Shown: positions 1 through 8,845, counted from the first letter of the stretch. The stretch is 64,000 bases of DNA from Oscillospiraceae bacterium (GCA_015068605.1 SVKF01000001.1:62001-126000); one strand, 5' to 3'. Notes: generated by a model from the letters alone, not told the origin. Made by a program: numbers and translations.

Positions 1-201
1 TGGATGAGCTTCAACCAAAAGCTGGGATGTTCCGACTTTAAAGTTCACATCTTTTTCAGCCTGACGAAGAGCGAACCAAAAAAGGTCCTGCGCTTCAGGA
101 GTGTTTTCCGTCAAATTTTTCATATCAACATTCCATATTTTAATATCCTCTTTATTTACAGTAACCTTTATTTTATTATCATTTATCTTCTCTATGTGCA
201 C
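1..201 (-). CDS. mecA: MecA-family ClpC adaptor protein, N-terminal part (cut by window edge)
   Basis: The 67 visible codons start at a GTG preceded by AAAGGTGGGGTG and read MHIEKINDNKIKVTV, then a stretch with EAQDLFWFALRQAEKD. This matches the N-terminal substrate-recognition domain of MecA/YpbH, which opens MEIERINE and carries an ELFW segment. MecA adaptors hand substrates to the ClpCP protease in the cytoplasm; in Bacillus subtilis they restrain competence and help protein quality control. The C-terminal ClpC-binding half lies outside the window, so its presence cannot be confirmed. The gene stands alone, divergent from the 6S RNA gene. YpbH would be the other possible name. Confidence 0.75.
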   Translation of the reverse strand, partial: MHIEKINDNKIKVTVNKEDIKIWNVDMKNLTENTPEAQDLFWFALRQAEKDVNFKVGTSQLLVEAHP

Positions 202-254
202 AATTCACCCCACCTTTATACGCCCAAATTTAACTGAATAATATTTGTTCTTAT

Positions 255-283
255 ATTATACTATAAAATATACGATTTGAAAA
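255..283 (-). promoter_or_regulatory. Promoter of the mecA-like gene
   Basis: On the minus strand a perfect TATAAT (255-260) lies 17 bases after a weak TTTTCA (278-283). It points at the GTG start at 201. Confidence 0.5.
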
Positions 284-332
284 GACTTATTTTATTCCAA
301 AAAAAAATATTTTTTCCATACGCATTTTTCTA

Positions 333-361
333 TTGAAATTTTACAAAAAGTATGATATAGT
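333..361 (+). promoter_or_regulatory. Promoter of 6S RNA
   Basis: TTGAAA (333-338) and TATAGT (356-361) are separated by exactly 17 bases and place the transcription start at about 368, the first base of the 6S closing stem. Confidence 0.7.
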
Positions 362-367
362 ATATAC

Positions 368-562
368 ACACTTCCTGTGGTGTTCGTATTAACGAAACAA
401 ATGTAAAACCAACAAACTATCTAAGGGAACTGTTCTCCGGGTGTGGCGCACATGCCTCCCGCTATGCGGCCAGTGGACTTGTAAAGCATTCGGGACGATA
501 CCCACCTGCCATGCAGGTTTTTACTTTTTTTCGTCTACGGCATATATGGGAAGTGTTTTTTT
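368..562 (+). ncRNA. ssrS: 6S RNA
   Basis: A transcript of about 195 nt is closed by ACACTTCC (368-375) pairing with GGAAGTGT (549-556) and ends in a T run. Inside, GTGTTCGT near the 5' end faces CTACGGCATATATGGGAAG near the 3' end, the arrangement seen in E. coli 6S RNA (GATGTTCGC against CTGCGGCGGCATCTC). Length, closing stem and independent promoter fit 6S RNA, which binds sigma-A RNA polymerase as an open-promoter mimic and down-tunes transcription in stationary phase. No coding region overlaps it. The call rests on pattern recognition; a covariance-model score was not available. Confidence 0.85.
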
Positions 563-573
563 ATCTAAAAACC

Positions 574-602
574 TTGACAAGTGGCAAACAATGTTATAAA
601 AT
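574..602 (+). promoter_or_regulatory. Promoter of rsmD-coaD
   Basis: A perfect TTGACA (574-579) is followed by TATAAA (595-600, 15-base spacer) or TAAAAT (597-602, 17-base spacer). The rsmD start is about 30 bases downstream. Confidence 0.6.
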
Positions 603-639
603 AGAAGAGTATAAATATATTATGGAGTTACTTTGACCT

Positions 640-1179
640 ATGAGAATTATTTCCGGCAGAGCAAAAGGGCTCAAACTGATTGCACCAGATGGAATGGATA
701 CAAGACCAACTACCGATAGGGTTAAGGAGTCTATATTTAATCTTCTTATTCCTTATCTTCCGGCAGGCTCTGTTTTAGACCTTTTCGCAGGAAGTGGCGC
801 TATGGGTATTGAGGCGTTAAGCAGACATTGTGAGCATTGTGTGTTTGTGGACAATAATCGTGCTGCTCTTGATGTTATACATAAAAACATCGAAAAAGCG
901 AGATTTTCGGAAAATGCAGATATTTTTCAGGGTGATGCTTTGTCCTTTCTCTCCTCAAGAGTTGAAGGCTTTGACATTATCTTTCTCGACCCACCATACA
1001 ACAAAGGCTTTTTAACTCCCGTTATCGAAAAGATTTTTGAAAAGCATCTTTTAAGCGATGATGGTATTATTGTATGCGAAACAGAAGTTAACGGAGAAAT
1101 ATACTCCGGTGGGGATTTCAAATGCGTAAAACAAGCAAAATACGGTAAAGTTTGTGTCTCTATATATAAATATGCTTGA
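640..1179 (+). CDS. rsmD: 16S rRNA (guanine966-N2)-methyltransferase RsmD
   Basis: This 179-residue SAM-dependent enzyme methylates G966 of 16S rRNA in the small-subunit head. It has the family opening [10 protein letters not shown], a SAM-binding motif [10 protein letters not shown] at residues 47-56, and the catalytic DPPY at 117-120 typical of exocyclic amino N-methyltransferases. The length is normal. Its stop is 17 bases before the coaD start, the conserved rsmD-coaD pairing of Firmicutes, so both are probably on one transcript from the promoter at 574-602. Confidence 0.95.
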   Translation: MRIISGRAKGLKLIAPDGMDTRPTTDRVKESIFNLLIPYLPAGSVLDLFAGSGAMGIEALSRHCEHCVFVDNNRAALDVIHKNIEKARFSENADIFQGDALSFLSSRVEGFDIIFLDPPYNKGFLTPVIEKIFEKHLLSDDGIIVCETEVNGEIYSGGDFKCVKQAKYGKVCVSIYKYA

Positions 1180-1196
1180 TTTTGGAGTTGATTTTA

Positions 1197-1685
1197 ATGA
1201 ATATTGCAGTATACCCCGGCAGCTTTGACCCATGCACCAACGGACATCTTGACATAATCAAGCGTGTTTCCGCAATATTTGACAAGGTTATTGTTGCTGT
1301 TCTTTGCAACTCCGGCAAAACACCCCTTTTTTCCGTTGAGGAACGGGTTGAAATATTAAAAAAAGCAACATCGGATATTCCTAATATTGAAATAGTTAGT
1401 TTTTCGGGATTGCTTGTGGACTTTCTAAAAGAAAATAATGCAAAAATTGTCATAAAGGGCTTGCGTGCGGTTTCTGATTTTGAATACGAATTCCAGATGG
1501 CGCTCACTAACCGTAAGCTTTGTGACAATGTTGAAACACTTTTCATTTCCGCAAGTACGGAATATATGTTCTTAAGCTCAAGTATAGTTAAAGAAATTGC
1601 ATCATATAACGGGGATCTTTCAGGGCTTGTCCCCGATGAGCTTATCCCAATAATAAAGTCCCGTTTTGGTTTTGTTAATAATTAG
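1197..1685 (+). CDS. coaD: Phosphopantetheine adenylyltransferase
   Basis: The enzyme transfers AMP from ATP to 4'-phosphopantetheine, the penultimate step of coenzyme A synthesis. The 162-residue protein begins [12 protein letters not shown], carries the nucleotidyltransferase TNGH motif at residues 14-17 and the second motif SSSIVKE at 127-133. The ATG at 1197 was chosen over an in-frame TTG at 1176 because it has a GGAG at 1184-1187 and gives the family N-terminus. It follows rsmD and precedes a coiled-coil gene with its own AGGAGG. Confidence 0.95.
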   Translation: MNIAVYPGSFDPCTNGHLDIIKRVSAIFDKVIVAVLCNSGKTPLFSVEERVEILKKATSDIPNIEIVSFSGLLVDFLKENNAKIVIKGLRAVSDFEYEFQMALTNRKLCDNVETLFISASTEYMFLSSSIVKEIASYNGDLSGLVPDELIPIIKSRFGFVNN

Positions 1686-1712
1686 ATTTATATAGATACA
1701 GGAGGTTTTTTT

Positions 1713-2177
1713 ATGGACGCTATTGAATTGCTCGAAGAATTGGAAGATATTATCGACAAAGGTGTCTCTGTCCCGTTTTCCGGTCGCTGTCTTTTAGATA
1801 AGGACGAGCTTCTGGAGGTTCTTGCTGAGGTTAAGCTTAAACTTCCGGGAGAATTGAAGGAAGCAAAATGGATTAAAGAAGAAAGAGAAAGAATTATTGC
1901 TGATGCTAAAACCGAGGCGAATAATCTTATCAAAACTGCAAACGACCAGATAATCGCAATGGTTGACGAAAACGAAATAACAAGAAAAGCAAAGACTCAG
2001 GCAGACGATATTATCGAACAAGCAAATATTGAAGCTTTTTCAACAAGAAGCTCTTCCTACGAATATGCCGATTATTTACTTGAAAATGTCGAGAATGTTG
2101 TCGTGAATACGATTAAAGACCTTGAACAGTGCATCAACATTGTTAAGAACAATCGTATGGACATGAAGAATAAGTAA
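1713..2177 (+). CDS. Coiled-coil protein of unknown function downstream of coaD
   Basis: A 154-residue soluble protein rich in Glu, Lys and Ala. Residues 1-55 are acidic (ELLEELEDIID); residues about 55-105 form a likely long helix with repeated DAKTEANNL/AKTQADDIIEQA-type segments, like subunit-H or DivIVA-type coiled coils. Clostridial genomes often carry such a gene after coaD, loosely annotated as an ATPase subunit-like protein, but no catalytic motif is visible. AGGAGG precedes the ATG. It is the last gene of the rsmD-coaD unit; the terminator at 2242-2280 follows. Function is not assigned. Confidence 0.7.
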   Translation: MDAIELLEELEDIIDKGVSVPFSGRCLLDKDELLEVLAEVKLKLPGELKEAKWIKEERERIIADAKTEANNLIKTANDQIIAMVDENEITRKAKTQADDIIEQANIEAFSTRSSSYEYADYLLENVENVVVNTIKDLEQCINIVKNNRMDMKNK

Positions 2178-2241
2178 TCAAACCTTATCCGGAGGAGATT
2201 AGACCACAGACAAACTCGGTTTGACACAAACAAGAATATTT

Positions 2242-2280
2242 AAAAAAATGAAATAGGCAAACACCTATTTCATTTTTTTT
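2242..2280. terminator. Bidirectional terminator between the coaD unit and recO
   Basis: ATGAAATAGG (2248-2257) pairs with CCTATTTCAT (2264-2273), with an A run on the left and a T run on the right, so it can stop both converging transcripts. The right arm overlaps the recO stop codon. Confidence 0.85.
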
Positions 2281-3005
2281 AAATATTCCAATGTTTTAAA
2301 TTCATGTTCAAGATGCATTTTAAGATAAATCTCGCTCAAAGAATTCATATACTCTATCGCTTTAGGATTTAGTTCAAAAGACAACATCTTGGAAAACTCT
2401 GCATCTCTTATGTATCTTATTCCTTCAACTATATCCCGATTGACCTGCGCCGTCCCTGCATAGGCTTTTCCGCAATCCTTACAAAAGCACTCTCCTTTGC
2501 CTAAATCAAAAAAACAAATCGAATCCAAGCCACATCCCGAGCACTTCTCAACATCAGGGGTATACCCCTCCAAAAACGCAGTCTTCCATTCAAAAACGGT
2601 CTTTATTTTATCATAGTCCCCACCTTTTGACAGCGCATAAAAAATATTCAGAATAAGCCTCAAAAAGTCTGTTCTGTCCACATTCTCAACGGATATGCTG
2701 TTAGCCACATCACTAAAATACGATGCATAGATTATCGCCATAAGGTCATCTCTTATGGGTTTAAAGGACTCAATAATATCCGCTTCATTAATATGATACA
2801 GCCCCTTTTCGCTACCTTTAAAAAGCACGAACTTGTAATACGAAAATAATTGAAGAGACGAAAAATTTTTACCCTTGCCGCTTTTTGACTTATTGGTTAT
2901 TGCAGAAATTTTCCCTAAATCCGGGGTTATAATCGTTATGATCCGACTCGTGTCGCCATATTTAATCTCTTTTGTTATCAGCCCCGTCGTTTCCACAAGC
3001 TTCAA
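2265..3005 (-). CDS. recO: DNA repair protein RecO
   Basis: RecO acts with RecF and RecR to load RecA on SSB-coated single-stranded DNA. The 246-residue protein has the N-terminal OB-fold (ETTGLITKEIKYGD) and a zinc site formed by Cys155, Cys158, Cys175 and Cys178. The likely start is the TTG at 3005 with AGAGGG upstream; it lies inside yqzL, so the two are translationally coupled. It is the last gene of era-yqzL-recO, the standard Firmicutes order. Confidence 0.93.
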   Translation of the reverse strand: MKLVETTGLITKEIKYGDTSRIITIITPDLGKISAITNKSKSGKGKNFSSLQLFSYYKFVLFKGSEKGLYHINEADIIESFKPIRDDLMAIIYASYFSDVANSISVENVDRTDFLRLILNIFYALSKGGDYDKIKTVFEWKTAFLEGYTPDVEKCSGCGLDSICFFDLGKGECFCKDCGKAYAGTAQVNRDIVEGIRYIRDAEFSKMLSFELNPKAIEYMNSLSEIYLKMHLEHEFKTLEYLKKMK

Positions 3006-3099
3006 CTTCGTCTTCCCTCTCTTCTTTTTCCTTATATTTCAGGTACACCTCAATATCTCCTGTTTCACAAAAAATATCCCACAATATATTTTTATCCAC
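2962..3099 (-). CDS. yqzL: YqzL-family small protein
   Basis: A 45-residue protein starting at a GTG behind CGGAGGTAG. It reads MDKNILWDIFCETGDIEVYL and then a charged tail, matching YqzL, a short protein of unknown role coded between era and recO in Firmicutes (its signature is an aromatic residue, F, then TGnxExYL). It overlaps the start of recO by 44 bases. Position, size and motif agree; biochemical function is unknown. Confidence 0.85.
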   Translation of the reverse strand: MDKNILWDIFCETGDIEVYLKYKEKEEREDEVEACGNDGADNKRD

Positions 3100-3170
3100 A
3101 ACCGCTACCTCCGAACACTTTATTGATATTATTATTTTCGGAAGTATTTTTTATATTCTGTCAATTATTG

Positions 3171-4058
3171 TTATTCAAAGCCAATTGTGTTCATAAAGCT
3201 CTCTTTATTCCGCCAATCTTCATTTACCTTAACCCAAAGCTCAAGGTAAACCTTGCCGCCGAGAAACCTCTCTATATCCTCTCTCGCACGACTTCCAATC
3301 ATCTTAAGCTTTTCTCCGCCCTTGCCGATTATTATGCCTTTGTGGCTTGTTCTTTCGCAATAAATTGCAGCAAGAATTTCATAACCGCCGCTTTTCCTCT
3401 TTGTCATCTTTTCAATTTCAACAGCGACCCCGTGAGGAACCTCCTGATTTAAAAGCCTTAATGCTTTTTCACGGATAAACTCTGCAACAATCTGCCGCTC
3501 CGGTTGGTCGGTTATTATATCATCAGGAAAAAACTTCGGTCCTTCGCTTAAATGCTTTTTAATTTCATTCAGCAATTCATTGACATTATTTCCTTTTTGC
3601 GCTGAAACCGGAACAATTCCCGAAAAGTCATACAGCTCCTTAAGCCTGTCCAAGACCGGCAAGAGATTAAGCTTTGGAATTGTATCAATCTTATTAACAA
3701 CCAAAATAACCGGTATTCCCGCCGTTTTAAGTCCGCTTAATGCTTTTCTTTCGCTTTCATATTCGTTCTCATATAGGTTGCAGTCAACTATATATAAAAG
3801 CACATCTATATCCTGCGTCGCTGTATAGATATACTTCTCCATTTTTTCCCCGAGCTTATTTTTCGGCTTATGGATTCCGGGAGTGTCTATCAAAACCATC
3901 TGGCAGTCATCTTCTGTGTGTACACCCATAATTTTAGTTCTTGTGGTTTGTGGCTTATTTGAAACAATAGCCACCTTTTCACCTATAATTTTATTAAGCA
4001 GGGTTGACTTTCCTGCGTTTGGTCTGCCTGTTATTGCAATAAATCCTGATTTCATCAT
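3171..4058 (-). CDS. era: GTPase Era
   Basis: Era is an essential GTPase that binds the 3' end of 16S rRNA and helps 30S assembly. The 295-residue protein has the P-loop GRPNAGKST (11-19), G3 DTPG (58-61), G4 NKID (122-125) and a C-terminal KH domain with GKGG at 245-248. ATG at 4058 or 4055 are both possible. It lies upstream of yqzL-recO and downstream of ylbJ on the same strand. Confidence 0.96.
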   Translation of the reverse strand: MMKSGFIAITGRPNAGKSTLLNKIIGEKVAIVSNKPQTTRTKIMGVHTEDDCQMVLIDTPGIHKPKNKLGEKMEKYIYTATQDIDVLLYIVDCNLYENEYESERKALSGLKTAGIPVILVVNKIDTIPKLNLLPVLDRLKELYDFSGIVPVSAQKGNNVNELLNEIKKHLSEGPKFFPDDIITDQPERQIVAEFIREKALRLLNQEVPHGVAVEIEKMTKRKSGGYEILAAIYCERTSHKGIIIGKGGEKLKMIGSRAREDIERFLGGKVYLELWVKVNEDWRNKESFMNTIGFE

Positions 4059-4106
4059 TATCCCTCTTATAGTTTTAGATTTATATCTATTATACTTGTT
4101 TAAAAT

Positions 4107-5147
4107 TTAATTGTCAACCGCCTTTTTATTTATATAGAGCAGTAAAATTAAAATTATAAAAATAATTCCCAAGGAAATATTCCATTCACCATAACCGCCA
4201 TCATATTCAAATACCGCCGTTTTTTGGGTTACTGGCATAAACTTAACGACAAAAAATGTTAAAATAACAGAAATCACACCTTGAATTATCTTTCCCCAAA
4301 TATAAAATTTGGCGGACAGATTGGCGTTTCGCACTATTCTGACAACCTGCAAAATTACCGATAATCCCGAAAAGGCAATCATGCCCGATAATATCAAAAG
4401 TTTCAATTCAAAATCAATCGGCATTTCCGAAATTGCTTCCGCTCCACCGCTTATTTCTAAAAAGCCATGAAAAACAGGGCTTATTCCGCATACTTTCAGC
4501 GCAAAACCCACAACACAAAAGAATATAACATATCCGCACACAGAAATTATGTTTGCCGTTGCATTGCCGAAAGCATCAGTAATAACTTTAGCTATTCCAA
4601 CTCTTTTTCCCGATGAAATTTCGCAAACATTTGTCCCTTCCGTCCTGAAAAGCTTAAAAATCATCCCGGTTATTATTGCTGAAAATATATGTATTATATA
4701 AACAATTCTTCCGATTTGCGGATTCTTAAACACCCCCACTCCGATTACTCCCAATATAAAAAGCGGTCCTGAATTATTGCAAAAAGCCAGCATCTTTTCG
4801 CATTCCGATTTTGAACATTCTCCTTTTGAATATAAATCCGCAACACAAACAGCCCCAACAGGATATCCGCTTATGCACCCCATAACAAAAGGCATTGCGC
4901 CCTTTCCGGACACTCCAAAAAGTGGTCTCATCAACGGTGACATCAGTTTTTCCAATGGCTTGATGAGTCCAAGTCCTGTTATAATTCCGCTGCATACAAA
5001 AAACGGATAAAGGGACGGAATAACCGTGTCTATGCAAAGAAAAACCCCTTTTATTCCGGAATTTATGCACCCTTCGGGGAAAATCATAAATATTGCCACA
5101 AACCATATAGCTCCAATCCCCATCATAACCCTTACAGTCTTTTTCAT
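4107..5147 (-). CDS. ylbJ: Sporulation integral membrane protein YlbJ
   Basis: A 346-residue polytopic protein with eight or more hydrophobic segments, a GYPVGA motif (94-99) and the strongly conserved FCNNSGP (122-128) of YlbJ-type proteins (nucleoside-recognition/gate fold). In B. subtilis YlbJ is made in the mother cell under sigma-E and is needed for heat-resistant spores. It is divergent from yqfC-yqfD, which are also mother-cell sporulation genes, so the 5148-5236 gap probably holds sporulation promoters; I could not assign a convincing sigma-E box. Confidence 0.85.
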   Translation of the reverse strand: MKKTVRVMMGIGAIWFVAIFMIFPEGCINSGIKGVFLCIDTVIPSLYPFFVCSGIITGLGLIKPLEKLMSPLMRPLFGVSGKGAMPFVMGCISGYPVGAVCVADLYSKGECSKSECEKMLAFCNNSGPLFILGVIGVGVFKNPQIGRIVYIIHIFSAIITGMIFKLFRTEGTNVCEISSGKRVGIAKVITDAFGNATANIISVCGYVIFFCVVGFALKVCGISPVFHGFLEISGGAEAISEMPIDFELKLLILSGMIAFSGLSVILQVVRIVRNANLSAKFYIWGKIIQGVISVILTFFVVKFMPVTQKTAVFEYDGGYGEWNISLGIIFIILILLLYINKKAVDN

Positions 5148-5236
5148 ATTACCCCTCCAATACTTTTATTATATTCATCAAACATTGTTATTAAGCATAA
5201 AATTCATATATAACATAAAAGAACGGGGTCTGATAA

Positions 5237-5536
5237 ATGAAAAACAACGACAATCGCACAATAAATCCCATAAGAGAAAAAATTGCAGATACAATAAATA
5301 TATCAAAAGAAATTATACTGAATACATCAAAAATAACACTTATCGGCAATAAAGAAATAACGATTGAAAATTATCGTGGTATCACCGAATATACCTGCGA
5401 AAAAATAAGACTCATCAGCAGTCCCGATAATATAGAAATTTGCGGCTGTAACCTTTGCATAAAAACGATGACAAAGGATTTTCTCTACATAACAGGCTCA
5501 ATCGGATGTGTGTCATTTTGTCCCGAAAGGAAATAA
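5237..5536 (+). CDS. yqfC: Sporulation protein YqfC
   Basis: A 99-residue protein with the YqfC pattern: a hydrophilic N-terminus, the core ITLIGNKEITIENYRGI and a short strand-rich C-terminal part. The family is confined to spore formers and is coded directly before yqfD, as here (3-base gap). Its molecular role is unknown; loss impairs sporulation in B. subtilis. GGGG upstream of the ATG is the probable ribosome binding site. Confidence 0.9.
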   Translation: MKNNDNRTINPIREKIADTINISKEIILNTSKITLIGNKEITIENYRGITEYTCEKIRLISSPDNIEICGCNLCIKTMTKDFLYITGSIGCVSFCPERK

Positions 5537-5539
5537 AAT

Positions 5540-6724
5540 ATGATTTCAAAGTTTATAAATTTTTTCAAAGGATATTTGATAATTCATGCAAAAGGCAGTT
5601 TTTTGGAACGCTTTTTAAACCTTTGTCTTTTTAGCAACATCCTTCTTTACGATTTATCAAGACAAGACAGCGAAAATCTTTCTGCCAAAATTCATATTTC
5701 TTCTTTCCAAAAGCTTCGTCCCATAGCCCGAAAAACACGCACCAAAATCCGTATAAATGAAAGATACGGTTTTCCGTTTTTCATAAAAAAGCACATAAAA
5801 AGGCGCGGAATATTCCTCGGCGTTATATTAGCCGCCGTTATAATTTACTTTTTCTCTACCCACCTTATGGGAATTACCTTCAGCGGAAACAAGAAAATCA
5901 GCGAAGAAGACCTTTTATCTTCGCTTTCTTCCTACGGAATTGAAATTGGAGTCCCCCTCAAAGACATAGATACAAAAATTTTAAAAAATCAGCTCATGAC
6001 CTCAAATCCCGATTTGGGCTGGATAGGGTTATCCTTAAAAGGCTCAAGACTTTATATTGAAGTCAAAGAACGAACTCACCGAACCGATATCCCCGGAACT
6101 GATGAGCCTTGCAACCTTGTCGCATCAAAAAATGGTGTTGTGCGACTGATGGAAATCCGTGACGGACAAACAATGGTTCTTGTGAACACCCCCGTAAAGA
6201 AAGGGGATTTGCTTGTCAGCGGTGTTATTGACAGCAATTCCGTCGGAATGAGATATGTCCATTCATACGGCGAGGTTTACGCAACGACCTGGTATAAAGA
6301 GGAAATGGAAGTTCCTCTTAAATATAAGACAAAACTGTTTACCAAGGAAAAAACTTCAAAAAATTGTCTTGAATTTTTAAATTTTTCGTTGCCGCTGTAT
6401 TTTTCCGATAAATCCCCCTATCAACATTACGAGACATACCAAACAAGCAAGGATTATTCCCTTCCTCTTAAAATTTTCCCGTCACTTAAAATCAATAAAA
6501 CCGAGTATCTTCAGCAAACAATCAAAACAAAAGAAAGAACGGAAGACGAGGCAGTTCTTCTCGGAAAATTTCATCTTTTAAACAAAATTAACACTAAACT
6601 CTCACCAAATGCAACCATTGATAATATTGACATTTCTCATAAAACCTCCGGGAACATTGTCACCGTGACTTTAGAATGTGAATGCACCGAAAACATAGCA
6701 GTAAAAGCCCCTTTGAATAAATAA
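5540..6724 (+). CDS. yqfD: Sporulation protein YqfD
   Basis: The 394-residue protein has a cytoplasmic N-terminal region of about 90 residues, one membrane segment at about 92-110 (GIFLGVILAAVIIYFFST), then a large outer part with a POTRA-like segment (ISEEDLLSSLSSYGIEIG) and a beta-rich domain. This is the full YqfD plan. YqfD is a mother-cell sporulation protein; with YqfC it forms a two-gene unit. AAAGGA precedes the ATG. Confidence 0.92.
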   Translation: MISKFINFFKGYLIIHAKGSFLERFLNLCLFSNILLYDLSRQDSENLSAKIHISSFQKLRPIARKTRTKIRINERYGFPFFIKKHIKRRGIFLGVILAAVIIYFFSTHLMGITFSGNKKISEEDLLSSLSSYGIEIGVPLKDIDTKILKNQLMTSNPDLGWIGLSLKGSRLYIEVKERTHRTDIPGTDEPCNLVASKNGVVRLMEIRDGQTMVLVNTPVKKGDLLVSGVIDSNSVGMRYVHSYGEVYATTWYKEEMEVPLKYKTKLFTKEKTSKNCLEFLNFSLPLYFSDKSPYQHYETYQTSKDYSLPLKIFPSLKINKTEYLQQTIKTKERTEDEAVLLGKFHLLNKINTKLSPNATIDNIDISHKTSGNIVTVTLECECTENIAVKAPLNK

Positions 6725-6747
6725 TTTTAAAAATAAAGAAAAAATTG

Positions 6748-6776
6748 TTGACAAACGCTTGTCTTTGTGGTATCAT
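6748..6776 (+). promoter_or_regulatory. Promoter of rplU-rpmA-obg
   Basis: Consensus TTGACA (6748-6753) and TATCAT (6771-6776) with a 17-base spacer; transcription should start near 6783. Confidence 0.8.
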
Positions 6777-6782
6777 ATAACG

Positions 6783-6863
6783 GTAACCGCTCATTAAAGG
6801 TTTTAAAAAAGCATAAGCTTACCTCACTTGGCGAGTCTTGGGTAATAGGAGGGATTACGAATT
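6783..6863 (+). promoter_or_regulatory. Structured 5' leader of rplU (L21 leader candidate)
   Basis: About 80 nt of leader end in AGGAGG before the rplU ATG. CTTACC near 6819 faces GGGTAA near 6839 around CACTTGGCGAGT, which can fold into a hairpin next to the ribosome binding site. Firmicutes L21 operons usually carry an autoregulatory leader here; the match is by position and shape only. Confidence 0.5.
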
Positions 6864-7172
6864 ATGTACGCAGTTATCGAAACAGGCGGAAAACAGTATA
6901 AGGTTGCTGAAGGCGATTTTATTTTTGTTGAGAAGCTTGAAGTTGAAGAAGGCGCAAAGGTTGAAATCGATAAGGTTTTAGCTGTTGGCGGCGAGGATGT
7001 TAAAATCGGTGCTCCTTATGTTGAAGGTGCAAAGGTTGAAGCTGTTGCTGTTAAGAATGGTAAGGCAAAAAAGATTATTGTTTACAAGTATAAGCCTAAA
7101 AAGGGTTATCACAAGAAACAGGGTCACAGACAGCCTTACACAAAGCTTGAAATCAAAGCTATTAAGGCTTAA
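6864..7172 (+). CDS. rplU: 50S ribosomal protein L21
   Basis: 102 residues with the family start [14 protein letters not shown] and the conserved [14 protein letters not shown] near the C-terminus. L21 binds 23S rRNA domain VI next to L20. Strong GGAGGG precedes the ATG. It heads rplU-rpmA-obg. The small protease gene prp (ysxB), normally between rplU and rpmA in Firmicutes, is missing: only 41 bases separate the genes. Confidence 0.97.
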   Translation: MYAVIETGGKQYKVAEGDFIFVEKLEVEEGAKVEIDKVLAVGGEDVKIGAPYVEGAKVEAVAVKNGKAKKIIVYKYKPKKGYHKKQGHRQPYTKLEIKAIKA

Positions 7173-7213
7173 TTAATTCAGATTGTTATTATGAGATAGA
7201 GAGGTGAATTTCT

Positions 7214-7474
7214 ATGGCACATAAGAAAGGTGTCGGCAGTACAAAGAACGGCCGTGATTCCGAGGCTAAAAGACTTGGTGTTAAAAAAGGTGACGGTCAG
7301 CACGTTTTAGCCGGAAATATTATTGTTAGACAGCGTGGTACAAAAATTCATCCGGGACTCAATGTTGGTAAAGGTAGCGATGATACTCTTTTCGCATTGA
7401 TTAACGGTAGCGTTAAGTTTGAACGCAAGGGCAAGGATAAGAAACAGGTTAGTGTTTACGAGATTGCTCAATAA
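7214..7474 (+). CDS. rpmA: 50S ribosomal protein L27, form without leader peptide
   Basis: 86 residues beginning [15 protein letters not shown], so the mature N-terminus that reaches the peptidyl-transferase centre is encoded directly. Most Firmicutes L27 proteins carry an extra N-terminal segment ending in a FF-A-type site cut by the Prp protease. Here an in-frame TGA sits two codons upstream of the ATG, so no longer form is possible. GAGGTG precedes the ATG. A terminator-like hairpin lies between this gene and obg. Confidence 0.97.
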   Translation: MAHKKGVGSTKNGRDSEAKRLGVKKGDGQHVLAGNIIVRQRGTKIHPGLNVGKGSDDTLFALINGSVKFERKGKDKKQVSVYEIAQ

Positions 7475-7483
7475 TATGACTTT

Positions 7484-7524
7484 AAGGTGTGCCCTTTTGG
7501 GTGCACCTTTTGATTTTTGAAAAG
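7484..7524 (+). terminator. Hairpin after rpmA (terminator or attenuator before obg)
   Basis: AAGGTGTGCCC (7484-7494) pairs with GGGTGCACCTT (7499-7509), nine Watson-Crick and two G-T pairs, followed by a broken T run. It probably lowers obg expression relative to the ribosomal proteins. Confidence 0.65.
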
Positions 7525-7537
7525 GAGATGATTTGTT

Positions 7538-8809
7538 ATGTTTCGTGATACATCTACTATTTTCATTCAGGCAGGCAACGGCGGGAATGGTGCTGTAACC
7601 TTTCACCGTGAAAAATACGTTGCCGCAGGCGGTCCTGATGGCGGCGATGGTGGTAATGGCGGAAATGTTATCGCCCTTGCTGATAAAAATGTCAGCACAT
7701 TAATTGATTTTAGATACAAGAAAAAATACTGTGCCGAAAACGGTGGAAATGGTCGTGACGGTCGAAGAAGCGGAAAAAACGGTGAAAATCTTGTTATAAA
7801 ATTCCCTTGTGGGACTATTATCCGTGACAAGGAAAGCGGCAAGGTTATCTGCGACCTTAAGAATGATGGTGACAGCTTTGTTATTGCCAAAGGCGGTAGC
7901 GGTGGTTGGGGAAATTCCCATTTCGCAACCTCAACAAGACAGACTCCGAAATTTGCAAAGGCAGGTATGCCCGGCGACGCAAGAGAAATTACTCTTGAGC
8001 TCAAGCTTATTGCCGATGTCGGTCTTTTGGGTTTCCCCAATGTTGGAAAATCAACATTTTTATCAATCGTCAGCGATGCACGTCCTAAAATTGCGAACTA
8101 TCATTTCACAACTCTTGAACCAAACCTTGGTGTTGTAAATATGGGAGACGGAAGTTTTGTTATTGCGGATATCCCCGGCATTATCGAGGGTGCTCATGCG
8201 GGTGTTGGGCTTGGACACGAGTTTTTGCGCCATGTTGAGAGAACGAAGGTCCTCCTCCATTTTGTCGATGTTTCAGGCATTGAGGGACGAGACCCGTTGG
8301 ACGATTTCAGAACAATAAACGCAGAGCTTTTTGAATATAGCGAAAAGCTTGCTCAAAAGCCACAGATTGTTGTTGCAAACAAAGCTGACATTCCCACATT
8401 TAACGATAACTTCGAGTCATTCAAAGCGGAAATCGAGGAAATGGGCTATAAAGTTTTTGCAATTTCGGGAGCAACTAAAATGGGCGTTACTGAGGTGTTG
8501 AACGAAGCATATTATCTTCTCTCCACCATTCCTGAAGAAATCGAAGAATATGAAATGTTTGACTTTGATGAGTTTAAACAGTTTGATATGGACAAAATCG
8601 AAGTTATTATTGAAGACGGAGTATTTTTCGTTGAGGGACTTCGTGTTCAAAATCTTGTTGAGTCAACGAACTTTGACGATTATGAGTCTCTTCAGTATTT
8701 CCAAAGAGCGCTCCGTAAATACGGTGTAATAGACAAGCTTGAAGAAGCCGGCATAAATGAGGGCGACCTTGTCAATATTTACGATTTTGAATTTGATTAT
8801 GTAAGATAA
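7538..8809 (+). CDS. obgE: GTPase Obg/CgtA
   Basis: A 423-residue ribosome-associated GTPase involved in 50S maturation and stress signalling. The glycine-rich Obg fold spans residues 1-157 (GGPDGGDGGNGG at 31-42), the G domain has GFPNVGKST (165-173), DIPG (211-214) and NKAD (281-284), and a C-terminal OCT domain follows from about 350. Full length. It ends the rplU-rpmA-obg unit, the usual linkage. AAAGGAG precedes the ATG. Confidence 0.97.
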   Translation: MFRDTSTIFIQAGNGGNGAVTFHREKYVAAGGPDGGDGGNGGNVIALADKNVSTLIDFRYKKKYCAENGGNGRDGRRSGKNGENLVIKFPCGTIIRDKESGKVICDLKNDGDSFVIAKGGSGGWGNSHFATSTRQTPKFAKAGMPGDAREITLELKLIADVGLLGFPNVGKSTFLSIVSDARPKIANYHFTTLEPNLGVVNMGDGSFVIADIPGIIEGAHAGVGLGHEFLRHVERTKVLLHFVDVSGIEGRDPLDDFRTINAELFEYSEKLAQKPQIVVANKADIPTFNDNFESFKAEIEEMGYKVFAISGATKMGVTEVLNEAYYLLSTIPEEIEEYEMFDFDEFKQFDMDKIEVIIEDGVFFVEGLRVQNLVESTNFDDYESLQYFQRALRKYGVIDKLEEAGINEGDLVNIYDFEFDYVR

Positions 8810-8845
8810 AAAAACAGTTCGGAAAATCCGAACTGTTTTTTATCT
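8809..8845. terminator. Bidirectional terminator between obg and the CofE-like gene
   Basis: AACAGTTCGG (8813-8822) pairs with CCGAACTGTT (8828-8837), flanked by A and T runs. It ends both converging genes. Confidence 0.9.
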
